Positions 16,501-24,430 of a DNA stretch of 64,000 nt are shown here, one piece after another. How positions within the stretch are numbered: the first letter of the stretch is position 1; each line of letters starts with the position of its first letter. A program made the translations under genes and the position numbers. Source of the DNA: Ruminococcus_C sp963590855 (lineage in GTDB: Bacteria; Bacillota; Clostridia; Oscillospirales; Ruminococcaceae). Where the stretch lies: positions 8,299 to 72,298 of the forward strand of contig CAVAQT010000014.1 in assembly GCA_963590855.1 (NCBI GenBank), read 5' to 3'. The notes beneath the pieces are model-generated. The model saw only the letters and a program-made list of their open reading frames with translations, ran no database searches and was not told the DNA's origin.

Positions 16501-18146
16501 GGATCGCCAAAACCAGACACTCCACACCCGGCGTGGCACTGATCTCTCCGCCGCCGCATCACGATATCTATTCCATCGAAGATCTGGCGCAGCTGATCTA
16601 TGACCTGAAAAATGCCAATAAAAAAGCGCGTATTTCTGTAAAGCTGGTTTCTGAGGCAGGCGTTGGCACCATTGCAGCCGGCGTTGCAAAGGCTGGCGCA
16701 GGCGTTATCCTGATCTCCGGCTATGACGGCGGTACTGGTGCAGCCCCGGGCAGCTCCATCCACAATGCCGGTCTGCCGTGGGAACTGGGTCTGGCAGAAA
16801 CGCATCAGACTCTGATCCAGAACAACCTGCGTTCTAAGGTTGTCATCGAAGCAGACGGCAAGATGATGAGCGGCAGAGACGTGGTCATTGCTGCAATGCT
16901 TGGCGCAGAGGAATACGGTTTTGCCACAGCACCGCTGGTAACCATGGGCTGTGTCATGATGCGTGTCTGCAATCTGGATACCTGTCCGGTGGGCGTAGCC
17001 ACCCAGAACCCGGAGCTGCGCAAGCGCTTCCGCGGCAAGCCGGAGTATGTCATCAATTTCATGCGCTTTATGGCACAGGAAATGCGGGAATACATGGCAA
17101 AGCTGGGCATCCACACCGTAGACGAACTGGTCGGCCGCTCTGATCTGCTGGTACAGAAGCAGTATCCGGCAGGCACACACGAGAGCAAGATCGATATGTC
17201 CAACATTCTCGCAAACCCCTATGCCAAGGAGGATAGCCACGTCAAGATGCACTTCGTGCCGGAAGATGTTTACGACTTCAAACTGGATAAGACCATTGAT
17301 GAGACCGTCATCATTCCGGAGATGAAAGAGGCTCTGGCGAAGAAGCAGAAAAAGGAGATCCGCATCAATGTCAGCAACCTGAACCGTTCTCTGGGTACAC
17401 TGTTCGGTGCAGAGATCACTCGGAAATATTACAACACCCTGGACGATGATACTTTTGTGGTACATTGCAACGGCGCAGGCGGTCAGAGTTTCGGCGCATT
17501 TATCCCGAAGGGCCTGACACTGGCGCTGGAGGGCGACAGCAACGACTATTTCGGCAAGGGCTTGTCCGGCGGTAAGCTGGCTGTGTTCCCGCCGAAGGGC
17601 TCGAAGTTCAAGGAAGATGAAAATATCATCATCGGCAACGTCGCATTGTTCGGCGCAACCAGCGGCAAGGCGTTCATTAACGGTGTCGCAGGCGAGCGTT
17701 TCTGCGTTCGGAACTCCGGTGCATCGGTTGTGGTTGAAGGCGTCGGTGAACACGGCTGCGAATACATGACCGGCGGATGCGCCGTGATCCTGGGCGAAGT
17801 GGGCAAGAACTTTGCCGCAGGTATGAGCGGCGGTATCGCATATGTTTTGGACAGAGAAAACGACCTTTACACCAAGCTGAACAAGTCTCTGGTAGGTTTC
17901 GGTGCAGTCACCAAGCCGGAAGATGTGGCACAGCTGAAGGGTCTGATCGAAGAGCATGTGGCATGGACAGATTCCAAGCTGGGCAAGAAGATCCTCAAGA
18001 ACTTTGACACCTGTCTGCCGCACTTTAAAAAGATCGTGCCCCATGATTATGCAAAGATGCTGGAGAGCATTGCGGAATTTGAGGCAGAAGGCATGAGCCG
18101 GGAAGAAGCACAGATCGAGGCATTCTATGCCAACACGAGAAATTAA
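13578..18146 (+). CDS. gltB: Glutamate synthase (NADPH) large subunit
   Basis: A 1522-residue amidotransferase. With GltD it makes two glutamates from glutamine and 2-oxoglutarate, the GOGAT arm of ammonium assimilation. HENCGIGAVV places the N-terminal nucleophile at Cys25 after a short propeptide. Then come the central domain, the FMN/2-oxoglutarate synthase domain (GAKPGEGGHLP, ISGYDGGTGAAP) with [3Fe-4S] ligands Cys1125-x5-Cys1131-x4-Cys1136, and the C-terminal GXGXG beta-helix domain. AAAGGAG is 8 nt before the ATG at 13578. gltD follows after 14 nt. The length is normal. Expression is probably controlled by the leader terminator. Confidence 0.97.
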   Translation: MDNYRNQEPFAKNGLYDPRFEHENCGIGAVVNMDGTSDRKVVDSALRIVETLEHRAGKDAEGKTGDGVGILLQISHTYFSKVAKEAGIPIGDKREYGIGMFFFPQTKEKYEKAMQTFEEVLKEEHLEFLGWREVPVNPDVLGTKALDSMPHIMQAFIKKPDDCAKGLEFDRKLYIARMVFEKRDSETYVVSCSSRTIVYKGMFLVKQLRLFYHDLNSPDYHSAIGIVHSRFSTNTNPSWQRSHPNRMMVHNGEINTITGNVDKMLSRENILHCKALDDRMKDIFPMLDVRGSDSARLDNTLEFMTMSGMDLPLAVMMTIPEPWQHIPTMSREKRAFYQYYATMMEPWDGPASIIFSDGDIMGAVLDRNGLRPSRYYVTDDGCLILSSEVGALDDIPAEKIVKKERLHPGKMLLVDTVKGKLIDDETIKNFYAKRQPYGEWLDHNLFSLSELKVPNKRPFRHGGKELLRLQRAFGYTYESLYHVMVPMALNGGEPTAAMGADTPIPAMSKKNPPLFDYFKQMFAQVTNPPIDSIRESVITDTTVYLGVSGNILEEDERNCRVLKVKNPILTNLDLMKIRGMNIDGLQTADISMLYTKDVSLHDAIENLYHQAEEAHAKGATILILTDRGVDQEHLAIPSLLAVAALETYLVRTRKNTAISLIIETAEPCEVHHFATLLGFGASAVNPYLALDSLYDMINRGLVDKDYSQASKAYIDALVSGIVKIASKMGISTIQSYQGSKIFEALGISESVMNEYFPDTVSRVGGIDLDDIAKRSMTMHESAFDPNELGMDEGLRSVGWHKERSNQEEHLYNPETIHLLQQATWRDDYNLFKQYTACVNAEDRHITLRSTLDFKFAEDGGIPMEEVESVESIMRRFKTGAMSYGSISQEAHECMAIAMNRIGGKSNSGEGGEDLERIVTAGSAVDKCSAIKQVASGRFGVTSKYLTSAKEIQIKMAQGAKPGEGGHLPAKKVYPWIAKTRHSTPGVALISPPPHHDIYSIEDLAQLIYDLKNANKKARISVKLVSEAGVGTIAAGVAKAGAGVILISGYDGGTGAAPGSSIHNAGLPWELGLAETHQTLIQNNLRSKVVIEADGKMMSGRDVVIAAMLGAEEYGFATAPLVTMGCVMMRVCNLDTCPVGVATQNPELRKRFRGKPEYVINFMRFMAQEMREYMAKLGIHTVDELVGRSDLLVQKQYPAGTHESKIDMSNILANPYAKEDSHVKMHFVPEDVYDFKLDKTIDETVIIPEMKEALAKKQKKEIRINVSNLNRSLGTLFGAEITRKYYNTLDDDTFVVHCNGAGGQSFGAFIPKGLTLALEGDSNDYFGKGLSGGKLAVFPPKGSKFKEDENIIIGNVALFGATSGKAFINGVAGERFCVRNSGASVVVEGVGEHGCEYMTGGCAVILGEVGKNFAAGMSGGIAYVLDRENDLYTKLNKSLVGFGAVTKPEDVAQLKGLIEEHVAWTDSKLGKKILKNFDTCLPHFKKIVPHDYAKMLESIAEFEAEGMSREEAQIEAFYANTRN

Positions 18147-18160
18147 CAGGAGGGGCTATC

Positions 18161-19648
18161 ATGGGAAAATCAACTGGATTTCTCGAATATGAGAGAGTCG
18201 AAAATGCTGGACAGGAGCCGCTGGAACGGATCAAGACTTATCGTGAATTTCACACGCCGCTTTCGGATGAGGAACGACGCAAGCAGGGCGCACGCTGCAT
18301 GGACTGCGGTGTACCGTTCTGCCAGGCAGGAAAGCCGATCTTTGGCATGGTCTCCGGATGTCCGCTGAACAATCTCTGCCCGGAGTGGAACGACATGGTA
18401 TATAATGGATTCTGGGACGAAGCGGCAGATCGTCTGCTGCTGACCAACTGCTTCCCGGAGTTCACCTCCCGTGTCTGCCCGGCACTGTGCGAAAAAGCAT
18501 GCACCTGCGGACTGAACGGCGACCCGGTCACCGTCAAGGAAAATGAATACGCCATCATTGAAAAGGCATTTGCCAGCGGTCACATCAAAGCAAATCCGCC
18601 GAAAGTCCGCACGGGAAAGCGTGTCGCAATTGTTGGCTCCGGCCCGTCCGGTCTGGCAGCAGCACTGCAGCTGAACAAGCGCGGTCATCATGTCACCGTA
18701 TTTGAACGGGAGGATCGTGTGGGCGGTCTGCTGATGTACGGCATCCCCAACATGAAACTGGAAAAAACAGTGGTACAGCGCCGCGTGGATATGATGCAGG
18801 AAGAGGGCGTAGAGTTCCGCACCGGCGTGGATGTCGGCAAGGATATCACCGCAGAACAGCTGCTGAAGGAATACGATGCAGTGGTTCTGGCGTGCGGTTC
18901 TTCCAATCCGAGAAACATTAACGCAGAAGGACGAGATGCGGACGGCATCTACTATGCTGTGGACTTCCTGAAAGCCACTACAAAGAGTCTAATCAGTTCT
19001 AATCTGTCCGACGGTTACTACATCAGCGCAAAGTATAAAAATGTCATTGTCATCGGCGGCGGCGACACCGGTAACGACTGCGTAGGTACTGCCATCCGTC
19101 ACGGCTGCAAATCCGTGGTACAGCTGGAAATGATGCCGAAGCTGCCGGATACCCGTGCAGAAAGCAATCCGTGGCCGGAATGGCCCCGTGTCTGCAAGAC
19201 AGACTACGGTCAGGAAGAAGCGATCGCTGTATTCGGACACGATCCCCGCATCTATCAGACAACGGTAAAGCGTTTCATCAAGGACGACAAGAACCATGTC
19301 CGTGCAGTAGAAACCATCAAGCTCCAGTCAGTACACGATCCCAAGACCGGCAGAATGCGGATGGAAGAGATTCCGGGCAGTGAGCAGATCCTGGACGCAG
19401 ATCTGGTACTGATTGCCGCAGGTTTCCTGGGTGCACAGGCGTATGTCACCGACGCATTCGGCGTGGAAATGACACCCAGAACCAATGTCTCCACCAAGAT
19501 CGGACATTACAGCACCAGCGTGGAAAAAGTGTTCACCGCAGGAGATATGCACCGCGGACAGTCGCTGGTAGTCTGGGCGATCCGTGAAGGCAGAGAGGCT
19601 GCCAAGGAAGTTGACCAGTACCTCATGGGCTATACCAACTTAAATTAA
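18161..19648 (+). CDS. gltD: Glutamate synthase (NADPH) small subunit
   Basis: A 495-residue flavoprotein that passes NADPH electrons to GltB. The N-terminal cysteines for two [4Fe-4S] clusters are seen (GARCMDCGVPFCQ, VSGCPLNNLCPEW, CPALCEKACTCG). The FAD motif is VGSGPSGLAAA (about residue 150), and the NADPH motif GGGDTGNDC lies around 298. AGGAGGGG precedes the ATG. It forms an operon with gltB and is followed by a strong terminator. Confidence 0.97.
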   Translation: MGKSTGFLEYERVENAGQEPLERIKTYREFHTPLSDEERRKQGARCMDCGVPFCQAGKPIFGMVSGCPLNNLCPEWNDMVYNGFWDEAADRLLLTNCFPEFTSRVCPALCEKACTCGLNGDPVTVKENEYAIIEKAFASGHIKANPPKVRTGKRVAIVGSGPSGLAAALQLNKRGHHVTVFEREDRVGGLLMYGIPNMKLEKTVVQRRVDMMQEEGVEFRTGVDVGKDITAEQLLKEYDAVVLACGSSNPRNINAEGRDADGIYYAVDFLKATTKSLISSNLSDGYYISAKYKNVIVIGGGDTGNDCVGTAIRHGCKSVVQLEMMPKLPDTRAESNPWPEWPRVCKTDYGQEEAIAVFGHDPRIYQTTVKRFIKDDKNHVRAVETIKLQSVHDPKTGRMRMEEIPGSEQILDADLVLIAAGFLGAQAYVTDAFGVEMTPRTNVSTKIGHYSTSVEKVFTAGDMHRGQSLVVWAIREGREAAKEVDQYLMGYTNLN

Positions 19649-19689
19649 TTTTCTGACAATTTCAAGTTATTCATATACCCTTTGCAAAG

Positions 19690-19729
19690 CAGGCTGCATT
19701 TCCGGAAACGGAAACGCAGCCTGTTTTTC
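19690..19729 (+). terminator. Terminator of gltBD
   Basis: CAGGCTGC-(A)TTTCCG pairs with CGGAAA(C)-GCAGCCTG around a GAAA loop, followed by TTTTTC. Confidence 0.88.
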
Positions 19730-19798
19730 TTTCTCTTGAAAAGTGTGTTATACAATAGAAAGACATGCCAAAGGGAGGAATTCCAGCAGGCATACCGG

Positions 19799-19827
19799 TT
19801 GCAAATTCCCATCATTTGTGCTATAAT
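19799..19827 (+). promoter_or_regulatory. Promoter of coaX
   Basis: TTGCAA at 19799-19804, 17 bp, TATAAT at 19822-19827; the transcript leader would be about 28 nt. Confidence 0.78.
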
Positions 19828-19860
19828 ATATCATATGAATCCAAATTAGGAGGTCTTTTC

Positions 19861-20631
19861 ATGGTACTTGCCATTGACATCGGCAACACCAATGTTGTCA
19901 TCGGCGGCTTTCAGGAGCAGCAGATTTTGTTTGTAGAACGGGTTTCTACCAACCAGAACGCCACATCCCTGGAGCTTGCCATTTCTATTAAAACCATCCT
20001 GGAGATCTATCAGATCCAAACCACAGAGATCGAGGGCTGCATTATTTCCTCCGTTGTCCCCTCCATTAACCATGCGGTTCGGAAGGCAGTGGAAAAAATC
20101 GCACACTGTCCGGTAGTAGTAGTTGGCCCTGGTGTCAAAACCGGGCTGCAGATTGCCATTGACAATCCGGCGCAGCTGGGCAGCGACCGCGTGGCAGATG
20201 CCGTGGCAGCGCTGCATGAATATCAGCCGCCCATTGTCATCATTGACATGGGAACCGCTACTACCCTCTCCGTTATCGACGGACAGCGGCGGCATATCGG
20301 CGGCATGATCGCACCGGGCGTGGGCATCTCCATGAATGCTCTGACGGAAAAGACGGCACAGCTGCCGAAAATTTCTCTCGATCCGCCAAAGCGATGCATC
20401 GGCAGCAACACGGTAGAGTGCATGAAGAGCGGTATCCTCTACGGTGCAGCAGGCTGCATTGACGGGCTTCTGGATCGCATCGAGGAGGAACTGGGCGAAA
20501 CACCTACCTTTCTCGCCACCGGCGGTCTGTCGGAGTTTATCATTCCCCACTGCCGGCACAAGATCGTACTGGACAACCTGCTCCTGCTGAAAGGCTTGCA
20601 GCTGATCTATCAGAAGAATGTGGAAGCGTAA
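19861..20631 (+). CDS. coaX: Type III pantothenate kinase
   Basis: A 256-residue cytosolic kinase for the first step of coenzyme A synthesis. The ASKHA-fold motifs are DIGNTNVVIGGF at the N-terminus (phosphate loop), GSDRVADAVAA, IIDMGTATTLSVID (catalytic region), and GGMIAPGVGISMNAL. AGGAGG lies 7 nt before the ATG at 19861; a longer frame from 19765 crosses the promoter and is rejected. Type III enzymes usually need a monovalent cation and are not inhibited by CoA. Confidence 0.95.
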   Translation: MVLAIDIGNTNVVIGGFQEQQILFVERVSTNQNATSLELAISIKTILEIYQIQTTEIEGCIISSVVPSINHAVRKAVEKIAHCPVVVVGPGVKTGLQIAIDNPAQLGSDRVADAVAALHEYQPPIVIIDMGTATTLSVIDGQRRHIGGMIAPGVGISMNALTEKTAQLPKISLDPPKRCIGSNTVECMKSGILYGAAGCIDGLLDRIEEELGETPTFLATGGLSEFIIPHCRHKIVLDNLLLLKGLQLIYQKNVEA

Positions 20632-20698
20632 CAGAAAACGGCAGACAATGTGTATCAGTTCGAAAAGGGAAACAAATCGGAATTTGTAGGTGTGATTG

Positions 20699-21142
20699 AT
20701 GAGAATTATCGAAGTGAAAGAAAATAAAAAGCAATATCTTGATTTGCTCCTATTGGCAGATGAACAGGAAGATATGATTGACTGTTATCTCGATAAAGGC
20801 AGGATGTATGTGCTTGATGATAATGGAATTAAATGTGAGTGTGTTGTAACTGATGAAGGAAATGACACGCTCGAAATCAAGAACATTGCGACAGTTCCAC
20901 AATATCAAGGCAAGGGCTATGCAAAAGCTTTGATTGATTTTATTATCAGGGAATACAAAAAGAAGTATACTGTTCTGCAAGTAGGAACAGGTGATAGTCC
21001 GCTGACAATACCTTTTTATGAAAAGTGTGGATTTGTTCGCTCGCATATAATACCAAATTTCTTTATAGATAATTACAACCACATAATCTATGAAGGTGGA
21101 GTTCAGTTGAGAGATATGGTGTATTTGAAGAGAACTTTATAA
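20699..21142 (+). CDS. AT-rich GNAT-family acetyltransferase, probably acquired
   Basis: A 147-residue acetyltransferase. The CoA loop is seen in IKNIATVPQYQGKGYAKALIDFII, and PFYEKCGF is the C-terminal family motif. Codons are clearly richer in A/T than in coaX upstream or cysN beyond, suggesting recent transfer. AGGTG just before the ATG is a poor ribosome site. The stop codon is directly followed, in the same frame, by the gene remnant at 21143-21361. The substrate is unknown. Confidence 0.78.
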   Translation: MRIIEVKENKKQYLDLLLLADEQEDMIDCYLDKGRMYVLDDNGIKCECVVTDEGNDTLEIKNIATVPQYQGKGYAKALIDFIIREYKKKYTVLQVGTGDSPLTIPFYEKCGFVRSHIIPNFFIDNYNHIIYEGGVQLRDMVYLKRTL

Positions 21143-21361
21143 ATCCCAATTTTTTTAAGAAACAACAGAGCATATGCTCTGAAACTCAAATGCTATAGCA
21201 AGGAGCTTAAAGAGGAAATCCCGGAATATTTCTTTGAAACCATTCCCATTATTGAGAGAATGGACTGTAAAGTCATTGACTTGAAGAAATGCGAACAAGC
21301 TTTTCAAAAGTGGGGAAAACAAACGCCAACATTAGAAGAAATTCGCAGGGAATTGTTTTGA
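21143..21361 (+). pseudogene. Start-less 3' gene remnant, AT-rich
   Basis: The frame runs for 72 codons with no start, right after the GNAT stop and in the same frame, and ends at a TGA. The peptide is protein-like: RNNRAYALKLKCYSKELK, then EEIPEYFFETIPIIERM and PTLEEIRRELF at its end. It reads like the C-terminus of a larger protein whose 5' part is gone. I do not recognise the parent family. Its composition matches the GNAT gene, so both may have come in together. Confidence 0.5.
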
Positions 21362-21445
21362 CAAATGCAAGCAAATGATGTGATCTTCACAAACGTGAAT
21401 ACATAAACAACCAGTATAATTCATATTCGCAATGCGTACCAAAAT

Positions 21446-21490
21446 AAAAAAAGGGCTGCCGTGAGGAAATCCCCTCGGCAGTCCTTTTCT
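21446..21490. terminator. Terminator of the sulfur operon
   Basis: AAGGGCTGCCG pairs with CGGCAGTCCTT (one G-T pair). On the minus strand a T-run follows (A-run 21441-21452), 25 nt after the cysN stop; on the plus strand it ends in TTTTCTCTTTTTT. Confidence 0.82.
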
Positions 21491-21514
21491 CTTTTTTATC
21501 ATATCCCTCAACAA

Positions 21515-23203
21515 TTACTGCTGCGGAAATACAACCTTACGATAAGTATCAAAGTGCATCCACTTGCTAAAGAATGCCTGATCCTGTCCGCCGGTTTGAG
21601 CATACTCGCTCAAAAATGCCTTTGCTTCCTCGGCGGAGTGTACCAGTACCTCAAAACCGCGTCCGTTGATGACCGGCACGCCGTCATAGGTGTACTCGCT
21701 TGCCGGCAGGATGGCCGTGATCTTCTTGTCACGAATGCGCACTGCCACACCATCACGGAGTACGATGCAGTCGAAGCTGTCCGGATAGTGATAGCTGTCG
21801 CCGCTGGTGGGGATCTCGTCCCCTACCGTATAGGTCTGGCTCACCGGATTGTACTTCAACACGTTCAGGCTCTCGGTATCGTAGTAGAATTCCTCGAAGA
21901 TGTCCCCTCTTGCCTTGAGGTCGCCGTACTGGAAGGAGTTGCGGTCGGCAGTATTGCTGACCTTCTCGCTGACAGCATCCACAACGCCGCATGCAGAAGT
22001 CATATTGGTCACGCGGTCGATGAGGATCAGTTCGCCCAGTGTCTTGTGATTGGAGAAGAGATCGGCTACAATACCTTCTGTCAGCAGGATATCGCAAACG
22101 GCAATGCCGTTCTTTTCCAGAGTTTCTGTTTTCTGGTGTGCACCAGTATTCACATCAATGGCATAGTCCACCTTCGTCAGAATGCCGGGGATCAGCTTTG
22201 TTCCCAGCTTCACCAGATAGTCCTTGCCGATGCTCAGCGGCTCATCATCCATCCACAGCAGAGAAACTGTCAGCTTCTTGTACACCGCCACATCTGCGTC
22301 CTTGACGAAAACACAGCCGCGAGAAACGTCTACTTCCTTATCCAGCGAAATGGTGACCGGCTGACCTTCAAACGCCTCGTCTACGGACTTGTCTGTCATG
22401 AGGATACCCTTGACGGTAGCAGTCTCATTGCTGGGCAGTGTGGTAATGGTATCGCCCACGCGAACTGTACCTGCTTCGATCTGTCCCTGGAATCCGCGGA
22501 AGGTGTGATCTGGACGGCATACACGCTGTACCGGCATATAGAAGCCCTTTTCGTGGCTGTCCGAGTGAATGTCCACGTTTTCCAGGTATTCCAGAAGCGG
22601 CACACCGTCATACCACGGAATATTCTCCGACTTCTTGGTCACATTGTCGCCCTCTGTTGCAGACAGCGGGATGATGTATACATTTTCCAGTTCCAGCTCC
22701 TTGCGGAGTTCTGCGATCTGCGCTTCGATCTCTCGGAACCGTTCCTCACTGTAGCCCACCAGATCCATCTTGTTTACCGCAAAGACGAAGTAGCGGATAC
22801 CCATGAGCTTGCAGATCCGCGCATGGCGTCTGGTCTGCACCAGAACGCCCTGAGACGCATCCACCAGGATGACAGACAGGTCAGCGAAGGATGCGCCGAC
22901 TGCCATATTACGGGTATACTCTTCGTGTCCCGGTGTATCTGCAACGATAAAGCTGCGGTTATCAGTAGTGAAATAGCGATATGCTACGTCAATGGTGATA
23001 CCCTGTTCCCGCTCTGCCATCAGACCATCCAAAAGCAGAGAATAGTCGATGGCACCGCTGCGGCTGCCTACCTTACTGTCCAGCTCCAGGGTCTTTTCCT
23101 GGTCTGCGTACAGCAGCTTTGCATCATAGAGAATATGTCCGATCAGTGTGGACTTTCCGTCGTCTACGCTGCCGCAGGTAATAAATTTCAATAAACCTTT
23201 CAT
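21515..23203 (-). CDS. cysN: Sulfate adenylyltransferase, GTPase subunit, with C-terminal extension
   Basis: A 562-residue regulatory subunit of ATP sulfurylase; GTP hydrolysis helps form APS from sulfate and ATP. G1 is GSVDDGKST (residues 11-19), G3 is DTPGHEEYTRNM, and G4 is NKMD. Beta-barrel EF-Tu-like domains run to about 414. The remaining ~148 residues have no P-loop, so this is not a fused APS kinase as in CysNC; I do not recognise this part. The start overlaps the cysD stop by 1 nt (TAATG). It is the last gene of the operon, before a strong terminator. Confidence 0.93.
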   Translation of the reverse strand: MKGLLKFITCGSVDDGKSTLIGHILYDAKLLYADQEKTLELDSKVGSRSGAIDYSLLLDGLMAEREQGITIDVAYRYFTTDNRSFIVADTPGHEEYTRNMAVGASFADLSVILVDASQGVLVQTRRHARICKLMGIRYFVFAVNKMDLVGYSEERFREIEAQIAELRKELELENVYIIPLSATEGDNVTKKSENIPWYDGVPLLEYLENVDIHSDSHEKGFYMPVQRVCRPDHTFRGFQGQIEAGTVRVGDTITTLPSNETATVKGILMTDKSVDEAFEGQPVTISLDKEVDVSRGCVFVKDADVAVYKKLTVSLLWMDDEPLSIGKDYLVKLGTKLIPGILTKVDYAIDVNTGAHQKTETLEKNGIAVCDILLTEGIVADLFSNHKTLGELILIDRVTNMTSACGVVDAVSEKVSNTADRNSFQYGDLKARGDIFEEFYYDTESLNVLKYNPVSQTYTVGDEIPTSGDSYHYPDSFDCIVLRDGVAVRIRDKKITAILPASEYTYDGVPVINGRGFEVLVHSAEEAKAFLSEYAQTGGQDQAFFSKWMHFDTYRKVVFPQQ

Positions 23204-24102
23204 TAGAAGTATCCCTCCCGCTTTCTGCGTTCCATGCTGCCGGCTGCCTCATTGTCGATGACTCTGGAGGTACGCTCCGAGGAAACAGAACTCAGTGTCT
23301 CATCAATGATCTCATCCAGTGTGGTAGCCGTTGATTCAATACCGCCGGTCAGCGGATAGCAGCCCAGGGTACGGAAACGAATGGATTTATACTCCGGCTT
23401 TTCGCCCGGATTCAGCGGCAGACGGTCGTCATCCACCATGATGATATTGCCGTCACGATAAACTACCGGTCTTTCGGCTGCAAAGTACAGGGGTACGATA
23501 TCGATGTTTTCCCGCTTGATATACTGCCAGATGTCCTTTTCTGTCCAGTTGGAGATCGGGAACACGCGCATGCTCTCGCCCTTTTTGATCTTGGTATTGT
23601 ACAGCTTCCACATTTCCGGACGCTGATTCTTCGGATCCCACGCCTGTGCCTCATTACGGAACGAGAAGATACGCTCCTTTGCACGGGACTTTTCCTCGTC
23701 GCGTCTGCCGCCGCCGAATGCTGCGGTAAAGCCATACTTGGTCAGCGCCTGTTTCAGCGCCTGAGTCTTCATGATATCGGTATAAGCTGCACCGTGATCG
23801 AAAGGATTGATGCCCTGCTTGACACCCTCTTCGTTGGTATAAACCAGCATCTCGATGCCCAGTTTCTTTGCGGTCTCATCACGAAAGCGGATCATGTCCT
23901 TAAACTTCCATGTGGTATCGATATGTAAGAACGGGAACGGCGGCTTTTCCGGATAAAATGCTTTCATCGCCAGATGCAGCATTACGGAGCTGTCCTTGCC
24001 GATGGAGTACAGCATAACCGGCTTCTCGCATTCTGCTGCGACCTCACGGATAATATAGATCGCCTCAGCTTCCAGTTCGTCAAGATGTGACAATTCCTGC
24101 AT
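23203..24102 (-). CDS. cysD: Sulfate adenylyltransferase subunit 2
   Basis: A 299-residue catalytic subunit of ATP sulfurylase, which makes adenylyl sulfate (APS). The PP-loop LYSIGKDSSVMLHLA and the motifs FGGGRRDEEKSRAKER and RFRTLGCYPLTG are conserved. I set the start at the ATG at 24102, preceded by AAGGAGG; an upstream in-frame start would only add 59 unrelated residues overlapping aprB. With AprAB next to it and no PAPS route or APS kinase seen, APS itself is presumably the reduced intermediate. Confidence 0.95.
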   Translation of the reverse strand: MQELSHLDELEAEAIYIIREVAAECEKPVMLYSIGKDSSVMLHLAMKAFYPEKPPFPFLHIDTTWKFKDMIRFRDETAKKLGIEMLVYTNEEGVKQGINPFDHGAAYTDIMKTQALKQALTKYGFTAAFGGGRRDEEKSRAKERIFSFRNEAQAWDPKNQRPEMWKLYNTKIKKGESMRVFPISNWTEKDIWQYIKRENIDIVPLYFAAERPVVYRDGNIIMVDDDRLPLNPGEKPEYKSIRFRTLGCYPLTGGIESTATTLDEIIDETLSSVSSERTSRVIDNEAAGSMERRKREGYF

Positions 24103-24115
24103 AAGGTTTTCCTCC

Positions 24116-24430
24116 TTAGTATTGGTTTGACTGTTTGGTATTGATCCGGATCTCCGAGGTCTCCCCATCGGGGTGATCGACGATCCAGCGTAAAATATCG
24201 CCTTCTTTTTCGGTGTGTACCAGGCTGCCCATACCGCCCATATCTGCGCCCAGATAAAAGCGAATGGCGTGAACGGCACACTCTTTCAGACAGGAAGTAC
24301 ATCCCCAGCAATCCTTGGGATACTTGATGAATGCCTTTCCGTCCTGGTTCATGTGGATCAGACTGCCGGGGCAGACCATGCGGCATTTTCCGCAGCCGAC
24401 ACACTGCTTTGCATCAATTGCAATGCTCAT
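24116..24430 (-). CDS. aprB: Adenylylsulfate reductase beta subunit (ferredoxin-like)
   Basis: A 104-residue iron-sulfur subunit with two [4Fe-4S] motifs, CVGCGKCRMVCPG and CWGCTSCLKECAVH, and a tail (HTEKEGDILRWIVDHPDG) like the arm by which AprB wraps AprA. It would carry electrons to the FAD of AprA. It is shorter than AprB of sulfate reducers. The ATG at 24430 has GGAGGAGGG upstream and overlaps the end of aprA by 17 nt. Confidence 0.88.
   Translation of the reverse strand: MSIAIDAKQCVGCGKCRMVCPGSLIHMNQDGKAFIKYPKDCWGCTSCLKECAVHAIRFYLGADMGGMGSLVHTEKEGDILRWIVDHPDGETSEIRINTKQSNQY

Noticed and set aside
13554..18044. Very long open frame antisense to gltB (about 1496 codons)
   Set aside because: It mirrors the codon pattern of gltB, shows no recognisable domain, and gltB has all motifs, a promoter and a ribosome site.
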